From the NCBI RefSeq assembly GCF_019049625.1, contig NZ_JAFMOY010000129.1, forward strand, positions 180,139 to 244,138: DNA of 64,000 bases. Direction: 5' to 3'. Position numbers and translations under genes: made by a program. The notes under the pieces were generated by a model. That model had not been told where the DNA came from, made no database searches, and was given only the letters and a program-made list of their open reading frames with translations. Position 1 is the stretch's first letter; each line of letters opens with the position of its first letter. This DNA comes from Rahnella ecdela. GTDB lineage: Bacteria > Pseudomonadota > Gammaproteobacteria > Enterobacterales > Enterobacteriaceae. Shown here in pieces: positions 1 to 11,130 of this stretch.

Positions 1-129
1 TCGAATTGCTCCTTACGGATTATTCAGCCTCCTGTCAGGGTCAACCGCGGCCCATGGAAGCAAGGAACGTGTTTGTGTGCGGTCGAAAAAATGACGCGCA
101 ATTATATGTACAGCCTGTGGGAAACTCAA
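1..129 (-). promoter_or_regulatory. Promoter and leader of a leftward gene starting beyond the window edge (probably rpsF)
   Basis: On the minus strand a near-consensus sigma-70 promoter is visible: TTGAGT (124-129), a 17-base spacer and TATAAT (101-106). About 95 bases of leader follow, ending in a strong AAGGAG ribosome site 8 bases from the window edge, so the start codon should lie just outside. In E. coli the ribosomal operon rpsF-priB-rpsR-rplI lies in this neighbourhood, and the GC-rich leader (GGGCCGCGG, then a hairpin-like CCTGACAGG) resembles from memory the rpsF leader that binds the S6:S18 complex. The promoter is seen directly; the identity of the gene is inference. Confidence 0.65.
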
Positions 130-151
130 GGAGAAAGGCAGATTAATTTCT

Positions 152-901
152 CTACAGCTTTGTCGCGAAGAATGCGGTGGTTTCTGCCAAGGCATGAACC
201 GAGACTTTATGCTTCGCACCCGCTTCAGAAATAAAGGTCAGATTGGCATCCGCGCCACTGTCTGCCAGTTCCTCACGCAGCCGCTGACTTTCAGCAAATG
301 GCACAACATCATCATCTTCGCCATGCCAGACAAACAAAGGAATATCGGCGATTAGCGCTGCTTTTCCGCCGATATCGAGACTCAGCAAAGGCCCAGCCTC
401 GCGTTCAAACACGTCCCGCTGCACGATGTTGCCTGCGTTAAAAGCGGGGAAAAGATGGTGCGATAAGCGTGCGAAATAACCGGATCCCATCAGGTTCGCC
501 GCCGCTTTCACCCACGGGAATTTCACCAGCGCCGCCATAGTGGTCATCCCGCCCATCGACACACCGCCGACGCCTAAACGCTGCGGGTCCGCCAGACCGC
601 ACCCCACAAATACGTCTTTCAGGATTGCCAGCTCGTCAATGTTGTTTTGTAAGATGCCCCAGAAATTCGCCACTGTTCTGGCATCGTCTTTTTCTGCTCG
701 GGCACCGTGCATTAATGCGTCTGGCAGGATCACGCGAAAACCCGCTTTGGCCAGCGTATAGCCGAAATAGGAATAAATTTCTTTGGATGACAGAAAACCA
801 TGATAGAAAAAAATCGTCGGCAGCTGTCGCTGATACTGTCCGGCGGGCACTGCGTGGATCACCTGGATGCCTTCAACGGTTTCTTCATACATCTCAACCA
901 T
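152..901 (-). CDS. yjfP: YjfP-type alpha/beta-hydrolase (esterase)
   Basis: Cytoplasmic alpha/beta-hydrolase of 249 residues, homologous to E. coli esterase YjfP, a carboxylesterase acting on short acyl esters with unknown physiological substrate. The fold markers are FFYHGF (oxyanion region), the nucleophile elbow GGVSMGGM, and WHGEDDDVVP near the acid residue; the catalytic histidine is probably in the AKHKVSVHAL stretch near the C-terminus. The frame stays open to 982, but ATG at 901 was chosen because it has an AGGGGG ribosome site 8 bases upstream and matches the start of E. coli YjfP; ATG at 892 is an alternative. It is read away from the chemoreceptor gene, as a single gene. Confidence 0.87.
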   Translation of the reverse strand: MVEMYEETVEGIQVIHAVPAGQYQRQLPTIFFYHGFLSSKEIYSYFGYTLAKAGFRVILPDALMHGARAEKDDARTVANFWGILQNNIDELAILKDVFVGCGLADPQRLGVGGVSMGGMTTMAALVKFPWVKAAANLMGSGYFARLSHHLFPAFNAGNIVQRDVFEREAGPLLSLDIGGKAALIADIPLFVWHGEDDDVVPFAESQRLREELADSGADANLTFISEAGAKHKVSVHALAETTAFFATKL

Positions 902-1076
902 CGTGTATTCCCCCTGCGCGTTTAGAAAAATCATGGGCTCGCTGTGTGCGAACATTCTACGGGACTGGGAACGGGCGACCACTCCCTTTTTCGTATAATT
1001 TATAACCTGTTATGCTCAGTTCTCTTTTTTCAGACGACCGATCTTAATTAAAATTCACACATTCATGTTTATTTCA

Positions 1077-1090
1077 TTGATTCAGATCAA
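1077..1090. promoter_or_regulatory. Perfect FNR-type binding site upstream of the chemoreceptor
   Basis: The 14 bases TTGATTCAGATCAA match the FNR consensus TTGAT-N4-ATCAA at every fixed position. The centre is about 97 bases before the chemoreceptor ATG and about 180 bases before the yjfP start. The 902-1180 gap holds no gene. The site suggests that one of the flanking genes, most likely the chemoreceptor, responds to oxygen. No clear flagellar sigma-28 promoter was found. Confidence 0.7.
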
Positions 1091-1180
1091 TTTTTACTGA
1101 AATAACTGGTTACATTTGATCATTAATCCTTTCCCGTTTTCCGCCGTTAGTGCGCTATCAGAAGCTAACGGAAAAAATCC

Positions 1181-3130
1181 ATGGAAACGTCACCAAAACG
1201 CTCATTTCGCAGCTGGAGCATTGGCGCAAAACTGGCCAGCATTGCCTCTTTGCTGGTCGGTTCGTTATTTATTATTTTCACTTTGTCACTGACTCACTCC
1301 GCCGGTAAACAGGTGAATGCGCTGGCGGTCAATGCCATTTCTGAACAGGTCACCGGCGTGGTGGACATGATTGAAATGTACAACGCCAGCCTGAATGCGG
1401 AAGTGGACAGCTATACGCGCCTGTTCAGCCATTTCCTGCCAGAGAATTTCGAACTCGATACGACCAGTCCGGTGATGGTCGGCGAACAATCTGCACCAGT
1501 GATTAAAGCTGGCGGTACGCCGCTGAATCTCGACAGCAAAATTCCCGATGATTTTCTGGCCCGCACCGGCGCAATCTCTACGGTATTCGCCCGCCGTGGT
1601 GATGATTTTATCCGCGTGACGACTTCCCTGAAAAAACAGGATGGGAACCGCGCCATCGGTACTCTGCTCGACAATACCAGCCCGGCTTATGCACAAATCA
1701 TGGCCGGACAATCCTTCAGCGGGCTGGCGACCTTGTTCGGCAAAAAATACATCACCAAATATCAGCCAGTGCGCGACGCACAGGGCAACGTGATTGGGAT
1801 TTTGTTCGTGGGTGTGGATATCACGCAAGAATATGGCGATATGCGCCAGAAGATCCTGTCAAAACGCATTGGCGAGAAAGGCTATTTCTTTGTGCTTAAC
1901 AGCGCGCCGGGGAAAGATCTGGGCAAATATCTGGTGCATTCCGCCGATGAAGGCAAAGCGCCGGCCTGGCCTGACGGCGAACTACAACAGGTGATGGCGC
2001 AGCCTAAAGGCCAGCGTGAATACACCGATATTGCCAGTCATCATCAGCAATTTATGGTGTATGCAAATGTTCCCGCCTGGCACTGGGTGGTTGTGGGCAG
2101 CACCGATAAAGACAGCCTGATGGAGCAGGTCAACAGTACGCGTAATCACTTCCTGCTGATTAGCCTGCTGGCGCTGGCCTGTTTCGCCGCGCTGTTTATC
2201 GGGCTGACGCGCAAACTGGTCAGCCGCCCGCTCAGCGACGTAGTAAGCATTGCACAGCAATATGCCAGCGGCGACTTACGTGCCCGGGCACAAACCCGAC
2301 GAATCGATGAAATTGGTGCGCTGATGCACGCCATCGACGGCATCGGTCACGGACTGGAGAAAATTGTCGGCGAGGTACGGCAGGTTTCGTCGGAAATCAT
2401 GCTTAACACACAAGGACTTGCGCACGACAGCGAGCAGATCAATCAGCAGATCGGTACGCAGGCCAGTAGCCTGGAAGAAACGTCCGCCAGCATGGAGCAG
2501 ATCACCGCTACCGTGCAGAACACCGCAGACAACGCCACGCAGGCGACTCAACTGGTGCAGCAGACCGACAAAGCCGCTACCGTCGGTGCCGATGCGGTAA
2601 AACACTCGGTTGAAAGTATGGAGGCCATCAAGCACGCCTCAACGCGCATTGCGGATATCACCACCGTTATCGAAGGCATCGCCTTCCAGACCAATATTCT
2701 TGCGCTTAACGCCGCTGTAGAGGCCGCCAGAGCCGGTGAACATGGCCGTGGCTTTGCGGTTGTCGCCTCGGAAGTCCGGGCACTGGCGCAGCGTAGCTCT
2801 AATGCGGTGAAAGAGATCGAAACGCTGGTCGCCGATTCCCTGAGTAAAGTGGAAGACGGCCACCAGAGCGCTGCAAAAACGCAGGCGAATATGAGCGACA
2901 TTTTGCAGGGGATCCGCCAGGTGAAAGTGCTGATGAGCGATATCGACGTGGCATCACACGAACAATCTTCCGGCATTTCACAGGTGAATATTGCCATTAT
3001 GCAAATTGGGAAAGCGACGCAGGAAAACGCCACACTGGTGGAAAATTCACAGCAAACCGCGGCGGCGCTCAGCGAACAAGGGCGTCACCTCTCACAGCTG
3101 GTCAGCGTCTTTAAAATTTCCGAACGATAA
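1181..3130 (+). CDS. Methyl-accepting chemotaxis protein with Cache-type periplasmic sensor
   Basis: Inner-membrane chemoreceptor of 649 residues. Order of parts: short cytoplasmic N-terminus, transmembrane helix about 18-40, a large periplasmic region about 41-320 with the features of a Cache 3/Cache 2 fusion sensor, a second transmembrane helix about 323-343, a HAMP domain to about 400, and a cytoplasmic methylation and signalling domain to the end. The conserved hairpin tip is obvious ([20 protein letters not shown], followed by [12 protein letters not shown]), which binds CheA and CheW. The C-terminus ends SVFKISER, with no NWETF-type pentapeptide, so it probably relies on other receptors for CheR and CheB docking. 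Ligand unknown; Cache receptors often sense organic acids or amino acids. A perfect FNR box lies upstream. The ribosome site is weak. Confidence 0.9.
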   Translation: METSPKRSFRSWSIGAKLASIASLLVGSLFIIFTLSLTHSAGKQVNALAVNAISEQVTGVVDMIEMYNASLNAEVDSYTRLFSHFLPENFELDTTSPVMVGEQSAPVIKAGGTPLNLDSKIPDDFLARTGAISTVFARRGDDFIRVTTSLKKQDGNRAIGTLLDNTSPAYAQIMAGQSFSGLATLFGKKYITKYQPVRDAQGNVIGILFVGVDITQEYGDMRQKILSKRIGEKGYFFVLNSAPGKDLGKYLVHSADEGKAPAWPDGELQQVMAQPKGQREYTDIASHHQQFMVYANVPAWHWVVVGSTDKDSLMEQVNSTRNHFLLISLLALACFAALFIGLTRKLVSRPLSDVVSIAQQYASGDLRARAQTRRIDEIGALMHAIDGIGHGLEKIVGEVRQVSSEIMLNTQGLAHDSEQINQQIGTQASSLEETSASMEQITATVQNTADNATQATQLVQQTDKAATVGADAVKHSVESMEAIKHASTRIADITTVIEGIAFQTNILALNAAVEAARAGEHGRGFAVVASEVRALAQRSSNAVKEIETLVADSLSKVEDGHQSAAKTQANMSDILQGIRQVKVLMSDIDVASHEQSSGISQVNIAIMQIGKATQENATLVENSQQTAAALSEQGRHLSQLVSVFKISER

Positions 3131-3224
3131 AACGTGGATCGCGCGGCAATAAACACCGCGCGGACTCGCCAGCAGACCGGTGAAAGGGCTACACTCAGGT
3201 ATCGCCCTTTTACTGGATATCACG

Positions 3225-3536
3225 ATGAAATCCTTTCGAATCTCCGCTGCGCTGCTGTTACTGGTTGCGCTCAGCGGATGCAGTAATCTCATGCAAACCA
3301 CACCGGTTCCGCCGCCTGCGGTAACGGCCAAAGCGCAGGAAATTACCCGTTCGCAGACATCTACACTGACTAAAATAGGCAGCATTACCGCGGATGTCAT
3401 GGGCAGCCCGATGGATGTTGAAGCAGAAATTCAGCGCAAAGCCGATGCCGCTGGTGCGCATTACTACGTGATCATGTTTAACAGCGAAACCATTATTCCC
3501 GGCCGCTGGTATTCGCAGGCCACTCTGTATCGCTGA
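3225..3536 (+). CDS. bsmA: BsmA/YjfO-type lipoprotein, DUF1471 family
   Basis: Lipoprotein of 103 residues. The signal peptide ends in a lipobox LSGC with acylated Cys19, and the mature part is a YhcN/DUF1471 domain (IGSITADVMGSPMDVEAEIQ to RWYSQATLYR) as in E. coli BsmA, which affects biofilm formation and peroxide and acid stress tolerance. ATG 3225 was chosen because the lipoprotein signal begins there; an in-frame upstream ATG at 3180 would add 15 residues that spoil the signal peptide. Its TGA (3534-3536) directly abuts the aidB stop on the other strand, so the two genes converge with no spacer. In E. coli bsmA also lies between aidB and yjfP. Confidence 0.85.
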   Translation: MKSFRISAALLLLVALSGCSNLMQTTPVPPPAVTAKAQEITRSQTSTLTKIGSITADVMGSPMDVEAEIQRKADAAGAHYYVIMFNSETIIPGRWYSQATLYR

Positions 3537-5168
3537 TTATTCAGCACCGATCGCGCGGTTGAGCAACAGCTGGGATAAGCGTTCCGGCAACAGCGTTTCG
3601 CCGCGCGGGTCGAGTACCATTCTGCACCAGGCGTCCGCTACCGGCGGCGAGGAAAATTCCAGCATCGGTGTTGCCGTCATCAGGTTAAACAACTGTCCGG
3701 TCAGCCAGCGTCCGTGCGCTTCTTCACCACGACGCAGGCGTTGTAAAAACTGGCGGGACGCCCGGTCAAATATGCGGTTTTGGCCGCGTGCCTGATACAA
3801 TACCTGTTGCAACATTTCTCCGCTGGCGGGCAGCTTTTTGAGCGTGCGCAGCACATCCAGACACATCACATTGCCCGACCCTTCCCAGATACTGTTGACC
3901 GGCATTTCGCGGTACAACCGCGGCAACTCACTGTCTTCGCAATAACCTATCCCGCCCAGCGCTTCCATAGCCTCTGCCACAAAAGGCATCCCCTGACGGC
4001 ACACTTCAAACTTGGCGGCAGGGGTCAGCAAGCGGCAGAGCAGTTGTTCTGCGGGATTGTCCTGAGAGCCGGTCGCCGCCGCCAGACGCATCAGCAACAT
4101 CGTCTGCCCTTCCAGCAGCAGCGCCATACGGCTCAGCGTCTGGCGCATCAGCGGCTGTTCGATGAGAGGCTTACCAAAAACCTGCCGCTGGAAGGCGTGG
4201 TACAGCGCAACCGACAGTGCCCGCCGCATCATGGCGTGACTGCCCAGCGCGCAGTCAAAACGCGTATGACCGCCCACTTTCAGGATATGACGGATGCCCT
4301 CGCCTTCTTCGCCCAGCAGCCAGCCGGTCGCATTCTGAAACTCGACCTCGCTGCTGGCATTCGAGCGGTTGCCCAATTTGTCTTTCAGACGTTCGATGCG
4401 AATTGCATTACGCGTGCCATCGGGCAGAACCCTTGGCATAAAGAAGCATGAAAGTCCGCCGTCGGCCTGTGCCAGCACCAGATGGGCATCACTTTGCGGT
4501 ACGGAGAAAAACCATTTATGGCCGATTAGATGATAAGGCTTTCCGCTGCCTCGCCCTTCCTGCGCCGTGGCCCGCGTGGTGTTACTGAGCACATCAGAGC
4601 CCCCCTGTTTCTCGGTCATTCCCATGCCAATCAGGACGCCTTTCTTCTGGTCACCGGATTGCAAATGCGGATCATAACGATCGGATAACAGCGGTCTCAG
4701 CCAGCCGCTGAATTCCGGCGGCAGAGTTTTTTGCAGCAATGGGATCGCGCCAAACGTCATGGTCACCGGGCATAACGTTCCCGCCTCAACCTGACCGTGA
4801 AGAATAAAACGCGCTGCACGGGCGACCGCCGAACCGATACGCGCATCTTCCTGCCACGGTAAATTATGCACACGGTTAGCGATAAGCCCCTGCATCAGCA
4901 GATGCCAGGCGGGATGAAAACGCACATCGTCGAGGCGTTCGCCGCAAGGGTCATAACGCAAAAGTTCGGGCGGATTGGTATTTGCCAGCCTTCCCAGCTC
5001 CAGCGATTCTGCAGAACCTAATTGTTGCCCGAGTGACGCCAGCACATCGGCATCCCAGCCAGCCTGCTGACGGGCGACAGCTTCACGCAGCGGGGTGTCT
5101 GAAAGAAATAAGTTGCTGTTACTCAGTGCCTTGGGCTGATTGAAAACCCGGTGTGTTTCCCAGTTCAT
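3537..5168 (-). CDS. aidB: AidB, adaptive-response flavoprotein
   Basis: Acyl-CoA-dehydrogenase-like flavoprotein of 543 residues, induced in E. coli by Ada during alkylation stress; it binds FAD and DNA and is thought to shield DNA from or destroy alkylating agents. Family signatures are present: MTFGAIPLL, LIGMGMTEKQGGSDVLSNTT, FDCALGSHAMMRRAL and MPVNSIWEGSGNVMCLDVLR. It aligns throughout with E. coli AidB. ATG 5168 has an AGGGAG ribosome site and starts MNWETH like the E. coli protein; the open frame to 5267 is not needed. Read leftward after the rlmB terminator, so it needs its own promoter in 5169-5254; no clear Ada box was identified there. Confidence 0.93.
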   Translation of the reverse strand: MNWETHRVFNQPKALSNSNLFLSDTPLREAVARQQAGWDADVLASLGQQLGSAESLELGRLANTNPPELLRYDPCGERLDDVRFHPAWHLLMQGLIANRVHNLPWQEDARIGSAVARAARFILHGQVEAGTLCPVTMTFGAIPLLQKTLPPEFSGWLRPLLSDRYDPHLQSGDQKKGVLIGMGMTEKQGGSDVLSNTTRATAQEGRGSGKPYHLIGHKWFFSVPQSDAHLVLAQADGGLSCFFMPRVLPDGTRNAIRIERLKDKLGNRSNASSEVEFQNATGWLLGEEGEGIRHILKVGGHTRFDCALGSHAMMRRALSVALYHAFQRQVFGKPLIEQPLMRQTLSRMALLLEGQTMLLMRLAAATGSQDNPAEQLLCRLLTPAAKFEVCRQGMPFVAEAMEALGGIGYCEDSELPRLYREMPVNSIWEGSGNVMCLDVLRTLKKLPASGEMLQQVLYQARGQNRIFDRASRQFLQRLRRGEEAHGRWLTGQLFNLMTATPMLEFSSPPVADAWCRMVLDPRGETLLPERLSQLLLNRAIGAE

Positions 5169-5254
5169 CGCCTGCTCCCTTTCAAAAGGACATGGCCTAA
5201 GTATGGTAAAAATCGGAGAATTAACAGACGGGCGGATCACAAACGCAGAAATGC

Positions 5255-5280
5255 AAACGGGAGCCAAAAGGCTCCCGTTT
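5255..5280 (-). terminator. Terminator after rlmB
   Basis: An 11-bp perfect stem (AAACGGGAGCC / GGCTCCCGTTT) with a 4-base loop, followed on the minus strand by a loose T-rich stretch. It closes the nsrR-rnr-rlmB unit and separates it from aidB. Confidence 0.8.
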
Positions 5281-5304
5281 AATCAGAGACTGAATAAGCA
5301 GAAA

Positions 5305-6048
5305 TCAGCTTTTCTTCAGGCCGCGCTGACGTACCGCTTCGAACAGGCAAACGCCGGTCGCGACGGAAACGTTCAGGGAAGACACGCTCCCTGCCATCGG
5401 AATGCTGATCAGTTCGTCACAATGTTCGCGGGTCAGACGGCGCATACCTTCGCCTTCTGCGCCCATCACCAGCGCCATCGGGCCGGTCATTTTGCTCTGG
5501 AACAGGTCGTGATCGGCTTCACCGGCGGTACCGACGATCCAGACATTGTGTTCCTGCAGTACGCGCAGGGTACGCGCCAGATTGGTCACGTTAATCAGTG
5601 GTACATTTTCAGCCGCGCCGCTGGCGACTTTCTTAGCCGTAGCATTCAGTTTGGCAGAACGGTCACGCGGGACGATCACTGCGTGAACACCGGCTGCATC
5701 CGCGGTACGCAGACAAGCGCCCAGGTTGTGCGGATCGGTTACGCCGTCCAGCACCAGCAGGAACGGGCAATCGAGGCTTTCCAGCAAAGCAGGCAGGTCG
5801 TTTTCCTGATACTGGCGGCCTTCGCGCACACGCGCGATAATGCCCTGATGCACAGCACCTTCAGATTTCTCATCCAACCACTGGCGGCTCGCCACCTGGA
5901 TCACGATACCGCTGGCTTCCAGCTCGTCGATCAGCGGTTTCAGGCGTTTATCGTCACGACCTTTCAGGATGAAAACTTCCAGAAAACGTTGCGGATCGTT
6001 ATCGAGTAAGGCTTTAACGGAATGGATACCGTAGATAATTTCGCTCAT
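5305..6048 (-). CDS. rlmB: 23S rRNA (guanosine-2'-O-)-methyltransferase RlmB
   Basis: SpoU/TrmH-family methyltransferase, 247 residues, which 2'-O-methylates G2251 of 23S rRNA using S-adenosylmethionine. An N-terminal substrate-binding domain (about 1-75) precedes the trefoil-knot catalytic domain, whose motifs are all visible: [20 protein letters not shown] (about 102-121), [13 protein letters not shown] and [18 protein letters not shown]. Length equals that of the family. It lies downstream of rnr in the same direction, across a 149-base gap containing two hairpins. Confidence 0.95.
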   Translation of the reverse strand: MSEIIYGIHSVKALLDNDPQRFLEVFILKGRDDKRLKPLIDELEASGIVIQVASRQWLDEKSEGAVHQGIIARVREGRQYQENDLPALLESLDCPFLLVLDGVTDPHNLGACLRTADAAGVHAVIVPRDRSAKLNATAKKVASGAAENVPLINVTNLARTLRVLQEHNVWIVGTAGEADHDLFQSKMTGPMALVMGAEGEGMRRLTREHCDELISIPMAGSVSSLNVSVATGVCLFEAVRQRGLKKS

Positions 6049-6067
6049 GATGCTCTTTAAAATAGAC

Positions 6068-6167
6068 TTGCGGACAGCAAGCTGTCCGCAATTTAACAGT
6101 AATTGCGGGCGATTCTATCACACCCTTCATCATTCATGCTGCAGATGCGTTGGCTGCAACCTGAATG
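6068..6167 (-). repeat. Two hairpins between rnr and rlmB
   Basis: 6068-6091 is a perfect 10-bp stem (TTGCGGACAG / CTGTCCGCAA, 4-base loop) which on the minus strand is followed by AGTCTATTTT, directly before the rlmB ribosome site. 6131-6167 is a longer interrupted hairpin (CATTCA / TGAATG outside, TGCAG / CTGCA inside) close to the rnr stop. They could be an attenuator, a processing or stability site, or an extragenic repeat. Confidence 0.6.
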
Positions 6168-6197
6168 CTTTTAGGTAAAATATTACGCCCGTCTGGC

Positions 6198-8696
6198 TTA
6201 GCTTTCTGCTGACTTTTTCTTCGCGCGTTTGGCTTTGGTTGCCGCAGCAATTTTTGCTGTTTTATCAGAAGGCTTCTTTGCTTTCTTCGGCTTACCATCT
6301 TTACCGACCGCGCCTACCGCTTTCTCTTTCTTCGGCTTAGCGGGTTTGGCGTCATCTTTGCGGAAGGCGCTGTCCGGCTCAAAGTTTACGTTTTTCTTAC
6401 CGGTACGGCGACGACCAGCATTAGCCGGTGCCGCGGAACGCATGGAACGCTCGCCGCCTTTCTTGGCGCGATCACGTGCAGTTTTGCCTTCACCACGCGC
6501 TTTGCGGGTGCTGGAAACCAGCGCGAAATCGATTTTACGTTCGTCCATATGTACGGCTTCAACGCGAATTTCAACGGTATCGCCGAGGCGGTAAACCGAA
6601 CCAGAGGACTCACCGACCAGACGCTGGCCGATATTGTCGTAACGGTAATAATCGTTGTCGAGCGAGGACACATGCACCAGACCGTCGATAAACAGGTCGT
6701 TAAGGCGTACGAAGAAGCCGAAGCCGGTGACGCTGGCGATAGTGCCGGTAAACACTTCACCGACGTGATCCTGCATAAAGTCACATTTCAGCCAGTCCGC
6801 CACATTACGGGTCGCTTCATCCGCACGGCGTTCTGCCATCGAACAATGCTCGCCGAGTTGCAACATGTCTTCGTAATCACTGTGCCAGCCGCCGGTTGGC
6901 GTCCAGCGATCTTTCAGCGTACCGTGCTCTTTCGCCAGCAGGTACTTGATCGCACGGTGCAGTGCCAGATCCGGATAACGACGGATTGGTGATGTGAAGT
7001 GACCATAAGATCCGAGCGCGAGACCAAAGTGGCCACGGTTTTCCGGATCGTAAATCGCCTGTTTCATAGAACGCAGCAGCATCGTTTGCAGCATTTCGCG
7101 GTCAGGGCGATCGGCCAGTTCATCCATGATCTGAGCGTAATCTTTCGGCTCAGGCTTCATGCCGCCGCCCATCACCAGACCCAGCTCACCCAGCACGCTT
7201 TTCAGCGCGGAGATATGGTCATCGCTTGGACGGTCATGCACACGGAACAGCGCCGGTTCGTTATGTTTTTCAACAAAACGCGCGGCAGCAATGTTTGCCA
7301 GGATCATGCACTCTTCAATCAGTTTATGAGCATCGTTACGCACGGTCGGTTCAACACGTTCGATACGGCGCTCCGCGTTGAAGATGAATTTCGCTTCTTC
7401 AGTTTCGAACGCGATACCACCACGTTCTGCACGCGCCTGATCCAACATTTTGTACATGGTGTGCAGTTCAAGAAGATGCTTCACCAGCGGCGAATACTGC
7501 TCACGCAGTTCAGGATCACCTTCGATGATGCGCCAGACTTTGTTGTACGTCAGACGCGCGTGGGAGCTCATCACCGCTTCGTAGAATTTAGAACTGGTCA
7601 GCTTGCCCTGCGCGGAGATAGTCATCTCACAGACCATACACAGACGGTCTACCTGCGGGTTCAGGGAACACAGGCCATTGGAGAGCACTTCCGGCAGCAT
7701 CGGGACAACCTGCGACGGGAAGTAAACGGAAGTCGCACGGCTGCGCGCTTCATCGTCGAGCGCAGTGCCGTGACGGACGTAATAACTCACGTCGGCAATT
7801 GCCACCCACAGGCGCCAGCCACCACCGCGTTTTTGCTCGCAATACACTGCGTCATCGAAGTCGCGCGCATCTTCACCATCAATGGTGACCAGCGGCAGGC
7901 TGCGTAAATCGACGCGGCCTTTTTTAGCTTCTTCCGGCACCTGTTCGCTGAGGTCTTCGACCTGTTTCAAAACCTGTGGCGGCCAGACGTGCGGAATTTC
8001 ATGGGTGCGCAGCGCGATATCTACCGCCATGCTGGTTCCCATTTTGTCGCCGAGGACTTCAACGATTTTACCGACCGCTTTGGTACGGCGCGTCGGACGC
8101 TGTGTCAGCTCGACCACCACCATATAGCCCATGCGCGCGCCGTTAATGGCATCGGCAGGGATCAGGATGTCAAAACTCAGACGGCTGTCGTCAGGCACCA
8201 CAAAACCGGCACCGGCATCAGTAAAGTAACGACCAACAATCTGGCTGGTTTTGGGCACCAGAACACGCACGATGCGCGCTTCACGGCGACCTTTACGGTC
8301 GGTTCCGACCGGTTGTGCCAGAACCACGTCGCCGTGGATGCACATTTTCATTTGCTCAGCAGAAAGATACACATCATCTTTCTTCACGCCTTCGAGGCGC
8401 AGGAAACCGTAACCATCGCGATGGCCGATAACCGTGCCTTTCAGCAGATCCAGACGCTCCGGCAGCGCGTAGCACTGGCGGCGGGTAAAGACTAACTGGC
8501 CATCACGTTCCATCGCACGCAGACGACGGCGCAGGGCTTCCAGTGATTCTTCTCCGGACAGATTCAGTTCGTTACCGATCTCTTCCCGGCTGGCTGGGGT
8601 TTCACGTTTTGCGAGATGTTCCAGAATAAATTCACGGCTGGGAATAGGTGATTCGTATTTTTCTGCTTCTCGTTCCAGGAATGGATCTTGTGACAT
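6198..8696 (-). CDS. rnr: Ribonuclease R
   Basis: 3'-5' exoribonuclease of the RNase II/RNB family, 832 residues, which degrades structured RNA, matures SmpB-tmRNA and takes part in cold-shock and stationary-phase RNA decay. Parts: winged-helix region about 20-80, cold-shock domains, the RNB catalytic core with [14 protein letters not shown] (metal-binding aspartates), an S1 domain ([15 protein letters not shown]) and a lysine/alanine-rich basic tail from about 735. ATG 8696 follows a GGAGG ribosome site and gives MSQDPF as in E. coli; the frame opens further to 8741 but would overlap nsrR. Second gene of nsrR-rnr-rlmB, 41 bases after nsrR. Confidence 0.96.
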   Translation of the reverse strand: MSQDPFLEREAEKYESPIPSREFILEHLAKRETPASREEIGNELNLSGEESLEALRRRLRAMERDGQLVFTRRQCYALPERLDLLKGTVIGHRDGYGFLRLEGVKKDDVYLSAEQMKMCIHGDVVLAQPVGTDRKGRREARIVRVLVPKTSQIVGRYFTDAGAGFVVPDDSRLSFDILIPADAINGARMGYMVVVELTQRPTRRTKAVGKIVEVLGDKMGTSMAVDIALRTHEIPHVWPPQVLKQVEDLSEQVPEEAKKGRVDLRSLPLVTIDGEDARDFDDAVYCEQKRGGGWRLWVAIADVSYYVRHGTALDDEARSRATSVYFPSQVVPMLPEVLSNGLCSLNPQVDRLCMVCEMTISAQGKLTSSKFYEAVMSSHARLTYNKVWRIIEGDPELREQYSPLVKHLLELHTMYKMLDQARAERGGIAFETEEAKFIFNAERRIERVEPTVRNDAHKLIEECMILANIAAARFVEKHNEPALFRVHDRPSDDHISALKSVLGELGLVMGGGMKPEPKDYAQIMDELADRPDREMLQTMLLRSMKQAIYDPENRGHFGLALGSYGHFTSPIRRYPDLALHRAIKYLLAKEHGTLKDRWTPTGGWHSDYEDMLQLGEHCSMAERRADEATRNVADWLKCDFMQDHVGEVFTGTIASVTGFGFFVRLNDLFIDGLVHVSSLDNDYYRYDNIGQRLVGESSGSVYRLGDTVEIRVEAVHMDERKIDFALVSSTRKARGEGKTARDRAKKGGERSMRSAAPANAGRRRTGKKNVNFEPDSAFRKDDAKPAKPKKEKAVGAVGKDGKPKKAKKPSDKTAKIAAATKAKRAKKKSAES

Positions 8697-8737
8697 AGCG
8701 GTTCCTCCGTTGTCATCAGCAGTTTGTTGAAAGTCTT

Positions 8738-9163
8738 TCATTCAACAAGCAATAATTTGTAGAGCGTTGAATTATCTTTGACCATATCGGCCAGAGTGTA
8801 CTGATTCAGCTCATCAAGAAAATGTTCTACAGCAGTGTGCAGGACTTGTTTTAGCCGGCATGCGGGCGTGATATGACAAAAGTCGCTGGCGCAATTGACC
8901 AGCGTAAGAGGTTCCAGTTCGCGCACCACGTCGCCAATGCGAATGGTCTCTGCGGGCTTGCCCAGTTTAATCCCCCCGTTCTTTCCGCGAACGGCAGTCA
9001 CCAGGCCAGCACGGCTCAACTGATTAATGATTTTCACCATGTGGTTGCGCGATACACCGTAAACCTCGGTGACCTGCGAAATGTTGGTCATCTGATCGTC
9101 TGGCAATGAAGCCATATAAATCAACGCTCTCAAACCATAATCAGTAAAACTCGTTAACTGCAC
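8738..9163 (-). CDS. nsrR: Nitric-oxide-sensing repressor NsrR
   Basis: Rrf2-family repressor of 141 residues, exactly the E. coli length, which senses nitric oxide through an iron-sulfur cluster and represses NO-defence genes such as hmp. The winged helix-turn-helix covers about 1-75 ([18 protein letters not shown] is the recognition region) and the cluster ligands Cys91, Cys96 and Cys102 are all present. The start is GTG at 9163, with AGAGG upstream; the frame is open to 9214 but the family N-terminus (V/M)[13 protein letters not shown] begins here. First gene of the nsrR-rnr-rlmB unit. No convincing NsrR box was found upstream, so autoregulation is not supported. Confidence 0.94.
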   Translation of the reverse strand: MQLTSFTDYGLRALIYMASLPDDQMTNISQVTEVYGVSRNHMVKIINQLSRAGLVTAVRGKNGGIKLGKPAETIRIGDVVRELEPLTLVNCASDFCHITPACRLKQVLHTAVEHFLDELNQYTLADMVKDNSTLYKLLLVE

Positions 9164-9330
9164 ACATACCTCTGGGTAGCTATTTACCCGGTCTTTCCAC
9201 GTCAGCAATGACAACAGGGTGAAGATGATTGTTTATTATGACACTTTGATGATAAACCAGCCGCGAACTTTGCAGCTAATCATTTAGATAGTGGATGGTT
9301 TATGGAAAGTACACAAGGGAAGGGATTCAG

Positions 9331-9361
9331 AAAAAAATAAACCGGGCAATTATGCCCGGTT
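9331..9361 (-). terminator. Terminator after purA
   Basis: Minus-strand stem ACCGGGCA / TGCCCGGT with a 4-base loop, extended by one A-T pair, followed by TATTTTTTT. It separates purA from nsrR. The remainder of the 228-base gap (9164-9391) should hold the nsrR promoter; no clear -35/-10 pair was assigned. Confidence 0.9.
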
Positions 9362-9391
9362 ATGACGTTTTTTCGCAATCAGCTCAGACTG

Positions 9392-10723
<1,332 letters not shown>

Positions 10724-10755
10724 CTAACATCTCATTCTGTGCTTTCCAGCACTTT

Positions 10756-10771
10756 TAGCACACGTTTGCGG
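10756..10771 (-). promoter_or_regulatory. Possible PurR operator of purA
   Basis: On the minus strand CCGCAAACGTGTGCTA matches the core GCAANCG of the PurR consensus, with mismatches mainly in the right half. purA is weakly PurR-repressed in E. coli, which is why this imperfect site is listed. The flanking 10691-10834 gap holds no gene. Confidence 0.4.
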
Positions 10772-10834
10772 GAAAATTTTTAATTGCGTGCTACGCGTCG
10801 CAACAAGACGTGACACCAGGGTTGTAACAAAAGC

Positions 10835-11035
10835 TCAGCCACCCAGACGACTACGCAACATGTAGTAAATAACGAAGCCCGCGACCACAAGTCCCCCGCC
10901 AAAACGCCGTAAAACGGAGTCCGGAAGATTCGCCAGCGAGAGGATCATTTTTCTCCACGTTTTTGGATAAAGCATCGGTCCCAGGCCTTCAAGAACCAAA
11001 ACTAACGCCAGCGCCAGCCAAATTGTCGAATTCAT
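10835..11035 (-). CDS. yjeT: YjeT, small inner-membrane protein (DUF2065)
   Basis: A 66-residue protein with two hydrophobic segments, about 3-22 and 46-62, separated by a basic stretch (YPKTWRKM). It matches the DUF2065 family and sits, as in E. coli, between hflC and purA. Function unknown. It lies downstream of the hflC terminator, so read-through or its own promoter must supply transcription. Confidence 0.85.
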   Translation of the reverse strand: MNSTIWLALALVLVLEGLGPMLYPKTWRKMILSLANLPDSVLRRFGGGLVVAGFVIYYMLRSRLGG

Positions 11036-11090
11036 GATGAATTAGTCTCGTTACATCCTTTCCCAAAAAGAGAAGGATTTCTGAAAAGAC

Positions 11091-11113
11091 AAAAGGCCCA
11101 TTAAGGGCCTTTT
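11091..11113 (-). terminator. Terminator after hflC
   Basis: Minus-strand stem AAAAGGCCC / GGGCCTTTT with a 5-base loop and a T-rich tail. It ends the long leftward operon. Confidence 0.85.
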
Positions 11114-11130
11114 GGAAATTGCACAAGCAA

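Noticed and set aside
6999..7907. 300-codon frame opposite rnr, and similar long frames opposite aidB, rlmB, mutL and groL
   Set aside because: They are opposite-strand shadows of well-matched genes and show no family motif.
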